Shown: piece after piece, positions 29,539 through 39,371 of the stretch
Layout of the letters: every line of letters begins with the position of its first letter
Position numbering within the stretch: the first letter of the stretch is position 1
NCBI RefSeq assembly: GCF_001729745.1
Contig: NZ_CP017186.1
Coordinates: 4,340,001 to 4,404,000, forward strand
Reading direction: 5' to 3'
DNA length: 64,000 nucleotides
Source of the DNA: Enterobacter hormaechei subsp. hoffmannii
GTDB taxonomy: Bacteria > Pseudomonadota > Gammaproteobacteria > Enterobacterales > Enterobacteriaceae
The notes under the pieces: generated by a model
Database searches by the model: none
What the model was told of the DNA's origin: nothing
Seen by the model: the letters and a program-made list of their open reading frames with translations, nothing else
Translations under genes and position numbers: made by a program

Positions 29539-30429
29539 GTGGATTTACGCGATCTGAAAATGTTCCTGCATCTGGCGGAAAGCCGTCACTTTGGCCGCAG
29601 CGCCCGGGCGATGCACGTCAGCCCTTCCACGCTGTCGCGCCAGATCCAGCGCCTTGAGGAAGACCTCGGCCAGCCGCTGTTCGTGCGCGATAACCGCACC
29701 GTCACCCTCACGGAAGCCGGTGAAGAGCTGCGCATCTTTGCCCAGCAAACCTTGTTGCAGTACCAGCAGCTGCGGCACACCATCGACCAGCAGGGGCCGT
29801 CGCTTTCCGGCGAGCTGCATATTTTCTGCTCCGTGACCGCCGCCTACAGCCATCTTCCCCCCATTCTCGACCGCTTCCGCGCGGAACATCCGTCGGTTGA
29901 AATTAAGCTCACCACCGGCGATGCCGCCGACGCGATGGAAAAAGTGGTCACGGGCGAAGCGGATCTCGCGATTGCCGGGAAGCCGGAAACCCTGCCGGGC
30001 GCGGTAGCGTTCTCAATGCTGGAGAATCTGGCGGTAGTACTGATTGCCCCGGCGCTGCCCTGCCCTGTGCGCAACCAGGTCTCGGTGGAGAAACCGGACT
30101 GGTCGACGGTGCCGTTTATCATGGCCGATCAGGGGCCGGTGCGCCGCCGCATTGAGCTGTGGTTCCGCCGCCAGAAAATCAGCAACCCGTCGATTTACGC
30201 CACGGTCGGCGGCCATGAGGCGATGGTGTCGATGGTGGCGCTCGGCTGCGGCGTGGCGCTGCTGCCAGAAGTGGTGCTGGAAAACAGCCCGGAGCCAGTG
30301 CGCAATCGCGTGATGATTTTAGAACGCAGCGACGAAAAAACGCCGTTCGAGCTTGGCGTGTGCGCACAAAAAAAGCGGCTGCATGAGCCGCTTATTGATG
30401 CGTTCTGGAAGATATTGCCGAACCACTAA
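29539..30429 (+). CDS. ilvY: LysR-family activator IlvY
   Basis: Transcription activator of ilvC, 296 residues, with N-terminal winged helix (DLRDLKMFLHLAESRHFGRS, then SPSTLSRQIQRLEEDL) and periplasmic-binding-fold effector domain for acetolactate or acetohydroxybutyrate. Two GTG codons are possible: 29530 and 29539. The second matches the E. coli start (MDLRDL) and has GAGGGAG 8 bases upstream, which overlaps the first, so 29539 is used. Its C-terminus is followed at once by a REP element. Confidence 0.96.
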   Translation: MDLRDLKMFLHLAESRHFGRSARAMHVSPSTLSRQIQRLEEDLGQPLFVRDNRTVTLTEAGEELRIFAQQTLLQYQQLRHTIDQQGPSLSGELHIFCSVTAAYSHLPPILDRFRAEHPSVEIKLTTGDAADAMEKVVTGEADLAIAGKPETLPGAVAFSMLENLAVVLIAPALPCPVRNQVSVEKPDWSTVPFIMADQGPVRRRIELWFRRQKISNPSIYATVGGHEAMVSMVALGCGVALLPEVVLENSPEPVRNRVMILERSDEKTPFELGVCAQKKRLHEPLIDAFWKILPNH

Positions 30430-30463
30430 AGCCGGGTGGCGCTGCGCTTACCCGGCCTACACG
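30430..30463. repeat. REP-like element between ilvY and ilvA
   Basis: GCCGGGTGGCGCTGCGC then TTACCCGGCCTAC is a REP-type palindrome between convergent 3' ends of ilvY and ilvA. Confidence 0.75.
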
Positions 30464-30474
30464 CAGCTCAACCC

Positions 30475-32022
30475 TTAGCCCGCGAGGAAGAAGCGGAACG
30501 CCGGGTTGTGGGTTTCGTCATGGCACTCATAGCCCAGCTCGTTCAGGCGCGTTTCGAAATCCGGCTCGTGCTCGCCCAGCTCGAACGCCGCCAGCACGCG
30601 GCCGTAGTCGGTGCCGTGGCTGCGGTAGTGGAACAGAGAAATGTTCCAGTGGGTGCCCAGCGTGTGCAGGAACTTGAGCAACGCGCCCGGCGATTCCGGG
30701 AACTCGAAGCTGAACAGGCGTTCCTTGAGCGGCTTGGATGGACGGCCGCCGACCATGTAACGCACGTGCAGCTTCGCCATTTCGTCGTCGGAGAGATCGA
30801 CCACGCTGTAGCCACCGTCATGCAGCAGGCTGAGGATCTCTTTGCGCTCCTCCACGCCACGGCTCAGACGCACGCCGACAAATATGCACGCATCTTTGGC
30901 ATCGGCAAAGCGGTAGTTGAACTCCGTTACCGAACGGCCGCCCAGCAGCTGGCAAAACTTCAGGAAGCTGCCCTTCTCTTCCGGAATGGTCACCGCCAGC
31001 AGGGCTTCACGCTGCTCGCCCAGCTCACAGCGTTCGGACACGTAGCGCAGGCCGTGGAAGTTCACATTGGCGCCGGAAAGCACGTGCGCCAGACGCTCGC
31101 CGCGAATGTTGTGCTGGGCGATGTATTTCTTCATCCCCGCCAGCGCCAGCGCGCCGGACGGTTCCGCCACCGCACGCACATCCTCGAAGAGATCTTTCAT
31201 CGCCGCGCAGATAGCGTCGCTGTCGACGGTGACGATATCGTCGAGATACTCCTGGCACAGACGGAACGTTTCATCGCCAATGCGCTTCACCGCCACGCCC
31301 TCGGCGAACAGCCCGACGCGCGGCAGATCCACCGGATGTCCGGCGTCCAGCGCCGCCTTCAGGCAAGCGGAGTCTTCCGCTTCAACCGCAATCACTTTGA
31401 TCTGCGGCATTAGCTGTTTGATCAGCACCGCCACACCAGCGGCTAAGCCACCGCCGCCCACCGGGACGAAAACGCGGTCGAGATGGGCATCCTGCTGCAA
31501 CAGTTCCAGCGCCAGCGTACCCTGCCCGGCAATCACCATCGGGTGATCGAACGGCGGGACCCAGGTGAAACCCTGCTGCTGCGCCAGCTCAATCGCTTTG
31601 GCTTTCGCTTCGTCAAAATTCGCGCCGTGGAGCAGCACTTCCCCGCCAAAACCGCGCACCGCGTCGACTTTGATATCCGCCGTGGCAACCGGCATCACGA
31701 TCAGCGCTTTCAGCCCTAAACGGGCCGCGGAGAACGCTACGCCCTGCGCGTGGTTGCCCGCCGACGCGGTAATGACGCCGCGCGCTTTCTGCTCATCCGT
31801 CAGCCCGGCCATCATCGCGTAGGCGCCGCGCAGCTTGAAGCTGTGCACCGGCTGCCTGTCTTCGCGCTTCACCAGAATGACGTTGTCGAGGCGCGAGGAG
31901 AGTTTGTCCATTTTTTGCAGGGGCGTGACCTGCACGGCTTCATAGACCGGCGCGCGCAGCACCGCTCTCAGGTATTCCGCCCCCTCGGGGGCGGCGGATA
32001 AGGGTTGTGACTCGGCCATCAT
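30475..32022 (-). CDS. ilvA: Biosynthetic threonine deaminase IlvA
   Basis: Pyridoxal-phosphate enzyme of 515 residues that makes 2-oxobutanoate from threonine, the first committed step of isoleucine synthesis, inhibited by isoleucine. The PLP lysine lies in VHSFKLRGAYAMM near residue 62, and the glycine loop is VGGGGLAAG. Two ACT-like regulatory domains follow in the C-terminal third. The start ATG shares one base with the ilvD stop (TAATG). A second ATG one codon later is the E. coli-like alternative. Confidence 0.97.
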   Translation of the reverse strand: MMAESQPLSAAPEGAEYLRAVLRAPVYEAVQVTPLQKMDKLSSRLDNVILVKREDRQPVHSFKLRGAYAMMAGLTDEQKARGVITASAGNHAQGVAFSAARLGLKALIVMPVATADIKVDAVRGFGGEVLLHGANFDEAKAKAIELAQQQGFTWVPPFDHPMVIAGQGTLALELLQQDAHLDRVFVPVGGGGLAAGVAVLIKQLMPQIKVIAVEAEDSACLKAALDAGHPVDLPRVGLFAEGVAVKRIGDETFRLCQEYLDDIVTVDSDAICAAMKDLFEDVRAVAEPSGALALAGMKKYIAQHNIRGERLAHVLSGANVNFHGLRYVSERCELGEQREALLAVTIPEEKGSFLKFCQLLGGRSVTEFNYRFADAKDACIFVGVRLSRGVEERKEILSLLHDGGYSVVDLSDDEMAKLHVRYMVGGRPSKPLKERLFSFEFPESPGALLKFLHTLGTHWNISLFHYRSHGTDYGRVLAAFELGEHEPDFETRLNELGYECHDETHNPAFRFFLAG

Positions 32023-33872
32023 TAGCCCCCAAGTTTAGATTTATCGCGCACCGCGCCTTTATCTGCACTGGTGGCAAGACTCGCGTAAGCGCGCAGGGCG
32101 AATGAGACTTCGCGCTGGCGGTCTTTCGGCGTCCAGGCTTTGTCGCCGCGGGCTTCCTGCGCTTCACGACGGGCCGCAATCTCCTGGTCACTCAGCTTCA
32201 GCTGAATGCCGCGGTTCGGAATGTCGATTTCGATCAGGTCGCCATCTTCGATGATCGCGATATTGCCGCCGCTTGCCGCTTCCGGGGAGACGTGGCCAAT
32301 GGAGAGGCCTGACGTGCCGCCAGAGAAACGACCGTCGGTGATCAGCGCGCAGGCTTTGCCGAGGCCCATCGATTTCAGGAAGGTAGTCGGGTAGAGCATC
32401 TCCTGCATGCCCGGACCGCCTTTCGGCCCTTCGTAGCGAATGACCACCACGTCGCCTTCCACCACTTTGCCACCGAGGATAGCGTCTACCGCCTCGTCCT
32501 GACTTTCATACACTTTTGCCGGACCGGTGAATTTGAGAATGCTGTCGTCCACGCCTGCGGTTTTCACGATGCAGCCGTTTTCCGCAAAGTTACCGTACAG
32601 CACGGCCAGACCGCCGTCTTTGCTGTAGGCATGTTCCAGCGAGCGGATGCAGCCTTCGGCGCGATCGTCATCCAGCGTGTCCCAGCGGCAATCCTGCGAG
32701 AACGCCTGCGTGGTGCGAATACCTGCCGGACCGGCGCGGAACATCTTTTTCACCGCGTCGTCTTTGGTCAGCATCACGTCGTACTGGTCCAGCGACTCCG
32801 GCAGCGTCAGGCCGAGCACATTTTTCACGTTGCGGTTCAGCAGCCCTGCGCGATCCAGCTCGCCGAGAATACCGATGACACCACCAGCACGATGCACGTC
32901 TTCCATATGGTACTTCTGGGTACTCGGCGCGACTTTACACAGCTGCGGCACTTTGCGGGAGAGCTTGTCGATGTCGCTCATGGTGAAGTCGATTTCGGCT
33001 TCCTGCGCGGCGGCCAGCAGGTGCAGAACGGTGTTGGTGGAACCGCCCATGGCGATATCCAGCGTCATGGCGTTTTCGAACGCCGCTTTACTGGCGATGT
33101 TGCGCGGCAGCGCGCTGGCATCGTCCTGCTCGTAGTAGCGTTTGGTCAGCTCAACGATGCGCTTGCCCGCGTTAAGGAACAGCTGCTTACGGTCGGCGTG
33201 GGTCGCCAGCAGCGAGCCGTTACCCGGCTGAGAAAGGCCCAGCGCTTCGGTCAGGCAGTTCATGGAGTTGGCGGTGAACATCCCGGAACAGGAGCCGCAG
33301 GTCGGACACGCGGAGCGTTCCACCTGGTCGCTCTGCTCGTCAGAGACTTTCGGGTCCGCGCCCTGGATCATCGCATCGACCAGGTCGAGCTTGATGATTT
33401 TGTCGGAAAGCTTGGTTTTACCCGCTTCCATCGGGCCGCCGGAAACGAAGATCACCGGAATGTTCAGGCGCAGGGAGGCCATCAGCATCCCCGGGGTGAT
33501 TTTGTCGCAGTTGGAGATACAGACCATCGCATCGGCGCAGTGGGCGTTAACCATGTACTCCACCGAGTCGGCGATCAGCTCGCGCGACGGCAGTGAATAG
33601 AGCATCCCCCCGTGGCCCATTGCGATACCGTCATCCACCGCAATGGTGTTGAACTCTTTCGCCACGCCGCCGGAGGCTTCGATTTGCTCGGCAACCAGCT
33701 TACCGAGATCGCGCAGGTGCACGTGGCCCGGCACAAACTGGGTGAAGGAGTTCACCACGGCGATAATTGGCTTGCCGAAATCGGCGTCGGTCATTCCGGT
33801 GGCGCGCCACAGTGCGCGGGCACCCGCCATATTACGGCCGTGGGTGGTGGTGGCTGAACGATACTTAGGCAT
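32022..33872 (-). CDS. ilvD: Dihydroxy-acid dehydratase IlvD
   Basis: Fe-S dehydratase of 616 residues that forms the 2-oxo acids of valine and isoleucine. Cluster-ligand regions are visible: [10 protein letters not shown] and [19 protein letters not shown]. It belongs to ilvGMEDA and is coupled to ilvA by a one-base overlap. A hairpin lies between ilvE and ilvD at 33902-33923. Confidence 0.98.
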   Translation of the reverse strand: MPKYRSATTTHGRNMAGARALWRATGMTDADFGKPIIAVVNSFTQFVPGHVHLRDLGKLVAEQIEASGGVAKEFNTIAVDDGIAMGHGGMLYSLPSRELIADSVEYMVNAHCADAMVCISNCDKITPGMLMASLRLNIPVIFVSGGPMEAGKTKLSDKIIKLDLVDAMIQGADPKVSDEQSDQVERSACPTCGSCSGMFTANSMNCLTEALGLSQPGNGSLLATHADRKQLFLNAGKRIVELTKRYYEQDDASALPRNIASKAAFENAMTLDIAMGGSTNTVLHLLAAAQEAEIDFTMSDIDKLSRKVPQLCKVAPSTQKYHMEDVHRAGGVIGILGELDRAGLLNRNVKNVLGLTLPESLDQYDVMLTKDDAVKKMFRAGPAGIRTTQAFSQDCRWDTLDDDRAEGCIRSLEHAYSKDGGLAVLYGNFAENGCIVKTAGVDDSILKFTGPAKVYESQDEAVDAILGGKVVEGDVVVIRYEGPKGGPGMQEMLYPTTFLKSMGLGKACALITDGRFSGGTSGLSIGHVSPEAASGGNIAIIEDGDLIEIDIPNRGIQLKLSDQEIAARREAQEARGDKAWTPKDRQREVSFALRAYASLATSADKGAVRDKSKLGG

Positions 33873-33901
33873 GCTTTATTTACTCCCGTCTGACTATTAA
33901 A

Positions 33902-33923
33902 TGGGACGGTGCGTGCCGTCCCA
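33902..33923 (-). repeat. Intercistronic hairpin between ilvE and ilvD
   Basis: TGGGACGG-N6-CCGTCCCA is a perfect 8 bp stem in the 60 bp ilvE-ilvD gap. There is no T-run, so it is more likely an RNA-stability or processing element than a terminator. Confidence 0.5.
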
Positions 33924-33932
33924 AATTTATAT

Positions 33933-34862
33933 TTAGTGATTAACCTGATCCAACCAGCCGTATTTGTCTTCTGTTTCGCCGGTGAACAGGCCGAAGAAGG
34001 CTTGCTGAATGCGTTTGGTGACCGGACCACAGCGGCCTTCGCCCACCTGAATGCCGTCGACGCTACGCACCGGTGTAATTTCAGCCGCGGTACCGGACAT
34101 GAACACTTCGTCAGCCAGGTACAGGGATTCGCGGGACAGCACCTGCTCGCGTACTTCGATACCCAGATCTTTTGCCAGCTTGATGATGGCGTCGCGGGTG
34201 ATGCCCGGCAGCGCGGACGAGGTGAACGGCGGGGTGAACAGAATGCCGTCTTTCACTTCAAACAGGTTTTCGCCCGCACCTTCGGAGATGTAGCCATTTA
34301 CATCGAGCGCGATACCTTCCTGATAGCCGTGACGGCGCGCTTCGCTGCCAACCAGCAGTGAGGAGAGGTAGTTACCGCCCGCTTTAGCCGCGGTCGGGAT
34401 AGTGTTTGGTGCCACGCGGTTCCAGGAAGAAACCATTGCGTCGATCCCCTGATCCAGTGCTTCCGCGCCCAGGTAGGCGCCCCACGGGAACGCAGCAATG
34501 ATCACATCGGTGTTATAGCCAGCGGGCGGATTGACACCCATGCCGACATCACCCACGAAGACCAGCGGACGAATATAGGCACTGGTCAGTTTGTTCTGGC
34601 GGATCACCTCGCGGCAGGCTTCCATCAGCTCATCAACGCTTTGGGAGACCGGGAAACGATAAATTTTGGCTGAGTCATGCAGACGCTGCATGTGTTCGCG
34701 ATGGCGGAACACCACTGGTCCTTTGTGAGAATCGTAGCAACGGATGCCTTCAAACACGGAGGTGCCGTAGTGCAGCGCGTGGGACATCACGTGAACTTTC
34801 GCGTCTTCCCAGCGAACCATCTCACCATTGAACCAAATGTAATCAGCTTTTTTTGTCGTCAT
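33933..34862 (-). CDS. ilvE: Branched-chain amino acid aminotransferase IlvE
   Basis: Fold-type IV PLP transaminase of 309 residues for the last step of valine, isoleucine and leucine synthesis. The PLP lysine is in IPTAAKAGGNYLSS near residue 160, and the GINPPAG-like loop (VGMGVNPPAGY) is present. The start at 34862 gives MTTKKADYIWFNGEMV as in E. coli; 25 codons of open frame upstream overlap ilvM and are rejected. It follows ilvM by 19 bp. Confidence 0.97.
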   Translation of the reverse strand: MTTKKADYIWFNGEMVRWEDAKVHVMSHALHYGTSVFEGIRCYDSHKGPVVFRHREHMQRLHDSAKIYRFPVSQSVDELMEACREVIRQNKLTSAYIRPLVFVGDVGMGVNPPAGYNTDVIIAAFPWGAYLGAEALDQGIDAMVSSWNRVAPNTIPTAAKAGGNYLSSLLVGSEARRHGYQEGIALDVNGYISEGAGENLFEVKDGILFTPPFTSSALPGITRDAIIKLAKDLGIEVREQVLSRESLYLADEVFMSGTAAEITPVRSVDGIQVGEGRCGPVTKRIQQAFFGLFTGETEDKYGWLDQVNH

Positions 34863-34881
34863 TTTTTTCGTCCTGTCACGC

Positions 34882-35145
34882 TTAAGCGCGGATTTGTTGT
34901 GATGTGGTTGTGCTCTGGCAGATGGCAACATGGGCAACGTCTACCAGTTTTGATAACTGACTAAACAGTAAGTCGACCGGCCGCGGGCTGGCAACGGTTA
35001 ATTCGATACTGATATTTTGTGCATCCGTGGCCGTTTCCATATTCATAGAGCAAATCTGAAAACCACGATGACGCACCACACGCAATACGCGTTCTAACGT
35101 TTCCGGGTTGAAGCGAGCCTGCACGGCAACCTGATGATGCATCAT
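34882..35145 (-). CDS. ilvM: Acetolactate synthase II small subunit IlvM
   Basis: Regulatory subunit of 87 residues with one ACT-like domain ([20 protein letters not shown]). It pairs with IlvG to form acetohydroxyacid synthase II, the valine-resistant isozyme. It overlaps the ilvG stop by 4 bp (ATGA), ensuring matched synthesis. Confidence 0.96.
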   Translation of the reverse strand: MMHHQVAVQARFNPETLERVLRVVRHRGFQICSMNMETATDAQNISIELTVASPRPVDLLFSQLSKLVDVAHVAICQSTTTSQQIRA

Positions 35146-36788
35146 GATAATTTCTCCAGCATTTGTGAGTTACTGGCACCGGGCGGTACCAACGGCCAGA
35201 CGTTCTCAAGCTCGTCGATTGAGACATGAAGCAGGTATGGCCCTTCGCTTGACAGCATGGTGTCGAGTGCCGCTTCAACCTGGTCTTTACGGGTGATGTG
35301 CTGGCCAGGAATGCCGAAGGCGCTGGCCAGGGTGAGGAAATCGGGGTTGTCGGTCAGGGTCGTTTCGCTGTAACGCTCCTGGAAGAACAGCTGCTGCCAC
35401 TGGCGAACCATGCCTAAACGCTGGTTATCGAGCAAAACGATCTTCAGCGGTAACTGCTTACGCTTCACGGTGCCGAGCTCCTGGACGTTCATCATGAAGG
35501 AGCCGTCACCGGAGATACAGATAACGGTATCGTTCGGGCGGGCAACCTGTGCGCCCACGGCAGCGGGCAGGCCGAAGCCCATCGTGCCTAAGCCGCTCGA
35601 GGTGATGAAGTTCTCCGGGCGGGTGTAGGTCATGTGCTGGGCTGACCACATCTGATGCTGGCCGACATCCGTCGTCACCACGCTGTCTGCGGGTTTGCGG
35701 TCGGACAACTGTTTCAACAATAGCGGCGCATAGATGGCCTCGCCGGGGTGGTCGTAACGCCAGGCGTGTTCAGCGCGCATATCGGCGGTGTGCTGACGCC
35801 ATGGGTTGATATCCAGCGGCTGCTCCAGCGCCGGTAAAAGCGCGTTGAGATCGCCCTGCAACGCGACATGCGCCTGACGCAGTTTGTTCATCTCCGCCGG
35901 GTCGATGTCCATATGGATCACTTTGGCGTTCGGCGCAAAGGTGTTCAGCTTGCCGGTGACGCGGTCGTCAAAACGGGCGCCGACGGCGATGAGCAGGTCA
36001 CACTCCTGCACTGCCAGGTTTGCCGCTTTGGTGCCGTGCATCCCTAACATGCCCAAATAGTATGGATAGTCCGCGTCGACCGCGCCCAATCCTTTCAGCG
36101 TGCAGGTGGCGGGCATTTGCGTTACTGCGATAAATTCGCGCAGGGCAGGAACGGCCTGCGCCATGCCCACGCCGCCGCCTACATACAGCATCGGCTGTTT
36201 CGCCTGCGCCAGCATCTGGCGAGCCTCTTCAACCTCCGTATGGGGAAACACGTTGTCGCTTTCAACGGTGGAGAAGTGCGGTTCCAGATCGCCGAGTGCA
36301 ACCTGAATATCTTTCGGGATATCTACCAGAACCGGGCCAGGACGGCCAGAGCTGGCAACCTCGAACGCTTCGGCCATCACGCGCGGCAGCTCTTCGAGAG
36401 ACTGAACGAGGAAGCTGTGTTTGGTGCAGGCAAGCGATAAACCGAGCACATCCACTTCCTGGAAAGCATCGGTGCCGATGAACGGAGAGGCCACCTGGCC
36501 GGTGATCGCCACCACGGGTACGGAATCGAGCAGCGCGTCAGCCAGGCCGGTGATCAGGTTCGTTGCGCCCGGACCGGAGGTGGCCATACAGACGCCGGTT
36601 TTACCGGTCGCACGGGCATAACCGATGGCGGCCATCGCTGCGCCCTGCTCGTGTCGGCACAAGAGGTGTTCCACGCCGCCGTCATACAGTGCATCGTAAA
36701 TCGGCATAATTGCGCCACCCGGATAACCGAATACGGTTTCGACTCCCTGCGCACGCAACGCATGTACTACCCATTGTGCCCCATTCAT
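35142..36788 (-). CDS. ilvG: Acetolactate synthase II large subunit IlvG (intact)
   Basis: Thiamine-diphosphate enzyme of 548 residues, FAD-dependent, that condenses pyruvate with pyruvate or 2-oxobutanoate. The catalytic glutamate region ([20 protein letters not shown]) and the ThDP motif ([15 protein letters not shown]) are present. The frame is uninterrupted, unlike E. coli K-12 where a frameshift inactivates ilvG and makes the strain valine-sensitive. It starts 2 bp after the ilvX stop codon. Confidence 0.98.
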   Translation of the reverse strand: MNGAQWVVHALRAQGVETVFGYPGGAIMPIYDALYDGGVEHLLCRHEQGAAMAAIGYARATGKTGVCMATSGPGATNLITGLADALLDSVPVVAITGQVASPFIGTDAFQEVDVLGLSLACTKHSFLVQSLEELPRVMAEAFEVASSGRPGPVLVDIPKDIQVALGDLEPHFSTVESDNVFPHTEVEEARQMLAQAKQPMLYVGGGVGMAQAVPALREFIAVTQMPATCTLKGLGAVDADYPYYLGMLGMHGTKAANLAVQECDLLIAVGARFDDRVTGKLNTFAPNAKVIHMDIDPAEMNKLRQAHVALQGDLNALLPALEQPLDINPWRQHTADMRAEHAWRYDHPGEAIYAPLLLKQLSDRKPADSVVTTDVGQHQMWSAQHMTYTRPENFITSSGLGTMGFGLPAAVGAQVARPNDTVICISGDGSFMMNVQELGTVKRKQLPLKIVLLDNQRLGMVRQWQQLFFQERYSETTLTDNPDFLTLASAFGIPGQHITRKDQVEAALDTMLSSEGPYLLHVSIDELENVWPLVPPGASNSQMLEKLS

Positions 36789-36790
36789 AG

Positions 36791-36841
36791 TTAGTTCCCC
36801 GTCATAAATCTGGAGAAACAGAATTTTGTGCTAGTCGTCAT
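36791..36841 (-). CDS. ilvX: IlvX small protein
   Basis: A 16-residue open frame reading [16 protein letters not shown], nearly the same as E. coli IlvX (core STKFCFSRF). It lies after the attenuator and 2 bp before the ilvG start. It is too short for most gene finders. Coding conservation and position argue that it is translated; its role may be to couple ribosomes into ilvG. Confidence 0.8.
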   Translation of the reverse strand: MTTSTKFCFSRFMTGN

Positions 36842-36872
36842 TCTCTGCTCCTCATTTAAGTTTTTTAGTCAT

Positions 36873-36904
36873 AAAAAAACCCCCGGACCTTTCGGTGCGG
36901 GGGT
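36873..36904 (-). terminator. Attenuator of the ilvGMEDA operon
   Basis: On the minus strand CCCCCGCACC-GAAA-GGTCCGGGGG is followed by seven T residues, 24 bp beyond the ilvL stop codon. It is the attenuator formed when leucine-, isoleucine- and valine-charged tRNAs are plentiful and ilvL is translated without stalling. Confidence 0.93.
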
Positions 36905-36927
36905 CTTAGTTCGTTAAGGCTTGATTT

Positions 36928-37026
36928 CTAAGCCTTTCCTCGTCCAAGTGCAGCCCCGCACGGTGGGATAATAATCACCACCACGCTAATCACGACCAGG
37001 CTAATCACTCGTAGAAGGGCTGTCAT
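36928..37026 (-). CDS. ilvL: ilvGMEDA leader peptide IlvL
   Basis: A 32-residue leader, identical to E. coli as I recall it: it opens MTALLRVISLVVISVVVIII and ends PPCGAALGRGKA. It has 5 isoleucines, 6 valines and 4 leucines, the sensor for attenuation. Ribosome stalling at these codons prevents formation of the terminator at 36873-36904 and allows transcription of ilvX and ilvGMEDA. Confidence 0.96.
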   Translation of the reverse strand: MTALLRVISLVVISVVVIIIPPCGAALGRGKA

Positions 37027-37367
37027 TTTCAGTTCTTTTTGCATCTTGTTCGAAGGAATACCTAAAGAGTTACCACAGATATTTCATCTGACACAAGATT
37101 TTTTTATGACTCATTTCTGTAGCAGGCGAACTATTTCTTTCAAAATCGTTGTTTTATATAGGGAAAAAATAGAAATGAAGATTTTTCATTTTTTTGTCCT
37201 GTTTCATCAGGCAAGGCGCGCATGATTTCTTTTCTGCGAGGCCGATTCCACCGACATGTAATGATTACATTTAGGCGCTAAAAGGCTGGAACGAGCGCCG
37301 TAATTCAGTGAATTAGCGCTAAAGAGGAAAAAATGATGCTGGCATAGTTACCGCCAAGGAGGGGCTT
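37027..37367. promoter_or_regulatory. Divergent control region ilvL / yifB
   Basis: 341 bp without a gene apart from promoters. The GGTAACTCTTTAGG segment just upstream of ilvL (about 37057-37070, minus strand) matches the conserved start region of the E. coli ilv promoter. A-tracts at 37160-37195 fit an IHF-type upstream element. On the right, AAGGAGG precedes the yifB start. Confidence 0.6.
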
Positions 37368-38888
37368 ATGTCACTGTCAGTTGTTTATACACGCGCGGCC
37401 ATCGGCGTGAAGGCACCGCTTATTTCTGTAGAGGTTCATTTAAGTAATGGACTGCCCGGACTGACGCTGGTCGGCTTACCCGAAACGACCGTTAAGGAGG
37501 CCAGGGATCGCGTGCGCAGTGCAATTATTAATAGCGGTTATGCTTTTCCGGCGAAGAAGATCACCATCAACCTTGCGCCCGCCGATTTGCCAAAGGAGGG
37601 AGGGCGATATGATTTACCTATTGCTATAGCGCTTCTCGCGGCTTCTGAACAGCTCAATACGTCAGGGTTAAGCTCGTGCGAGTTCGTGGGTGAATTAGCG
37701 CTTACAGGCGCGTTAAGAGGCGTTCCCGGAGCAATCTCGGGTGCGCTTGAAGCCATACGCGCGGGAAGGCAAATCATTGTGGCCAATGAAAATGCCTCTG
37801 AAGTCAGCCTTATCGCCGAAAAGGGGTGTCTTGTCGCGGGACATTTGCAGGAGGTTTGCGCCTGGCTGGAAGGCCGACACGAGCTTGCCGAGCCGCAGGA
37901 GAATGAGGAGGTAGTGGCAGATTCGCCCGATGACCTCAGCGATATTATGGGTCAGGAACAGGGTAAGCGGGCGTTAGAAATAACGGCCGCGGGTGGGCAT
38001 AACCTGCTACTGATAGGTCCGCCAGGCACGGGGAAAACGATGCTGGCGAGCAGGTTGAGCGGCCTGCTGCCCCCCCTCAATAATCACGAAGCGCTGGAAA
38101 GCGCCGCGATATTTAGCCTGGTCAGTTCAATATCGCTGCATAAACAGTGGCGCCGCCGTCCTTTCCGCTCGCCACACCACAGTGCGTCTCTTACCGCGAT
38201 GGTGGGCGGGGGCTCAATTCCCGGACCGGGTGAAATCTCACTGGCACACAACGGCATTCTGTTCCTGGATGAATTGCCAGAGTTTGAACGCCGCGTGCTG
38301 GATGCGTTGCGGGAGCCGATTGAATCCGGCGAAATCCATCTGTCTCGTACACGCGCCAAAATAAGCTACCCTGCGCAGTTTCAGCTGGTCGCCGCGATGA
38401 ACCCTAGCCCAACGGGCCATTATCAGGGCAACCATAACCGCTGTACGCCGGAGCAGACGCTGCGCTATCTGAGTAAGCTGTCCGGCCCCTTCCTCGACCG
38501 TTTTGATTTATCTCTCGAGATCCCCCTGCCACCGCCCGGTCTGCTGAGGCAAACCGGTATCAAAGGCGAAAGCTCAGCAGTGGTGCGAGAACGGGTTATT
38601 GCGGCTCAGGCGCGGCAGTATGCTCGTCAGAACAGGCTGAATGCCCGGCTGGATAACAGCGGGATCCGACAGTTTTGCTCTCTCAACGCCGAAGATGCAG
38701 GCTGGCTGGAAGAGACACTGACGCGGTTTGGGCTATCCATTCGCGCGTGGCAGCGTTTGTTGAAAGTTGCGCGCACGGTCGCTGACGTGGAGGGCTGCCC
38801 CGGAATAGAGAGGCGACATTTGCAGGAGGCATTAAGCTACCGTGCGATCGATCGGCTGCTGTTGCATCTGCAAAAAATGCTGGCATAA
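37368..38888 (+). CDS. yifB: YifB/ComM-type Mg-chelatase AAA+ ATPase
   Basis: Soluble AAA+ protein of 506 residues, equal in length to E. coli YifB. It has an N-terminal Lon-like domain (AGVKAPLISVEVHLSNGLPG type), a Walker A GPPGTGKTM, a Walker B FLDELPEF, and a C-terminal Mg-chelatase domain. ComM homologues are hexameric helicases that promote branch migration during natural transformation. The old name suggests a protease, which the sequence does not establish. It is convergent with maoP, with a terminator between. Confidence 0.93.
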   Translation: MSLSVVYTRAAIGVKAPLISVEVHLSNGLPGLTLVGLPETTVKEARDRVRSAIINSGYAFPAKKITINLAPADLPKEGGRYDLPIAIALLAASEQLNTSGLSSCEFVGELALTGALRGVPGAISGALEAIRAGRQIIVANENASEVSLIAEKGCLVAGHLQEVCAWLEGRHELAEPQENEEVVADSPDDLSDIMGQEQGKRALEITAAGGHNLLLIGPPGTGKTMLASRLSGLLPPLNNHEALESAAIFSLVSSISLHKQWRRRPFRSPHHSASLTAMVGGGSIPGPGEISLAHNGILFLDELPEFERRVLDALREPIESGEIHLSRTRAKISYPAQFQLVAAMNPSPTGHYQGNHNRCTPEQTLRYLSKLSGPFLDRFDLSLEIPLPPPGLLRQTGIKGESSAVVRERVIAAQARQYARQNRLNARLDNSGIRQFCSLNAEDAGWLEETLTRFGLSIRAWQRLLKVARTVADVEGCPGIERRHLQEALSYRAIDRLLLHLQKMLA

Positions 38889-38908
38889 AAAAGGGGCCGT
38901 AGCCCCTT
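38886..38908 (-). terminator. Terminator between yifB and maoP
   Basis: AAGGGGC-TACG-GCCCCTT with a T-run on the minus strand, placed 7 bp after the maoP stop. On the plus strand the same stem is followed by TCTCTTCTT and may also serve yifB. Confidence 0.8.
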
Positions 38909-38914
38909 CTCTTC

Positions 38915-39253
38915 TTAATCGTCAGACTCGGTGTAGTCTTCTGCACCTTCCATCTGCGGCTTGCCGCCAGACAGCGTATGGAAACGCTTAGGACGCTTAA
39001 TGCGAGCCATATACTTGATCCATACACGTTCTGCATCAGACTGCGGCTCACGCTCACCACGACAAACAGAGACAAACTGTTTTTCATCTTCGGTTGCCGG
39101 TTCGCGCTTACCCAGATCCAGCTCGTTAAAGGCATAACCATGGCGCTCAAGAAGTTGAGCTTCTTTGATAGTGAAATCGCCGTGACGAGAGAACCCGCGC
39201 GGATAATGTTTATTATCGAAAAAACGATTAGTCGTCGTAAAGCTTTCCGCCAT
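38915..39253 (-). CDS. maoP: Macrodomain Ori organisation protein MaoP
   Basis: DUF413-family protein of 112 residues (E. coli YifE). With its 17 bp site maoS nearby it limits long-range DNA contacts in the Ori region of the E. coli chromosome. The conserved block [20 protein letters not shown] is present, and the C-terminus is acidic (EDYTESDD). It is divergent from hdfR. The 118 bp gap to hdfR is the natural place to look for maoS, but I cannot identify that site by eye. Confidence 0.92.
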   Translation of the reverse strand: MAESFTTTNRFFDNKHYPRGFSRHGDFTIKEAQLLERHGYAFNELDLGKREPATEDEKQFVSVCRGEREPQSDAERVWIKYMARIKRPKRFHTLSGGKPQMEGAEDYTESDD

Positions 39254-39371
39254 CCTACACGCTCCTAATTCTTTGGCCGAGCTATTTATGGCGCGGAGTA
39301 TTAGTTACGCTTGACAGAGTGTAAAACAAAACATTTAAATCATAACGACAAATAATTTTGTGGAGAAAGAT

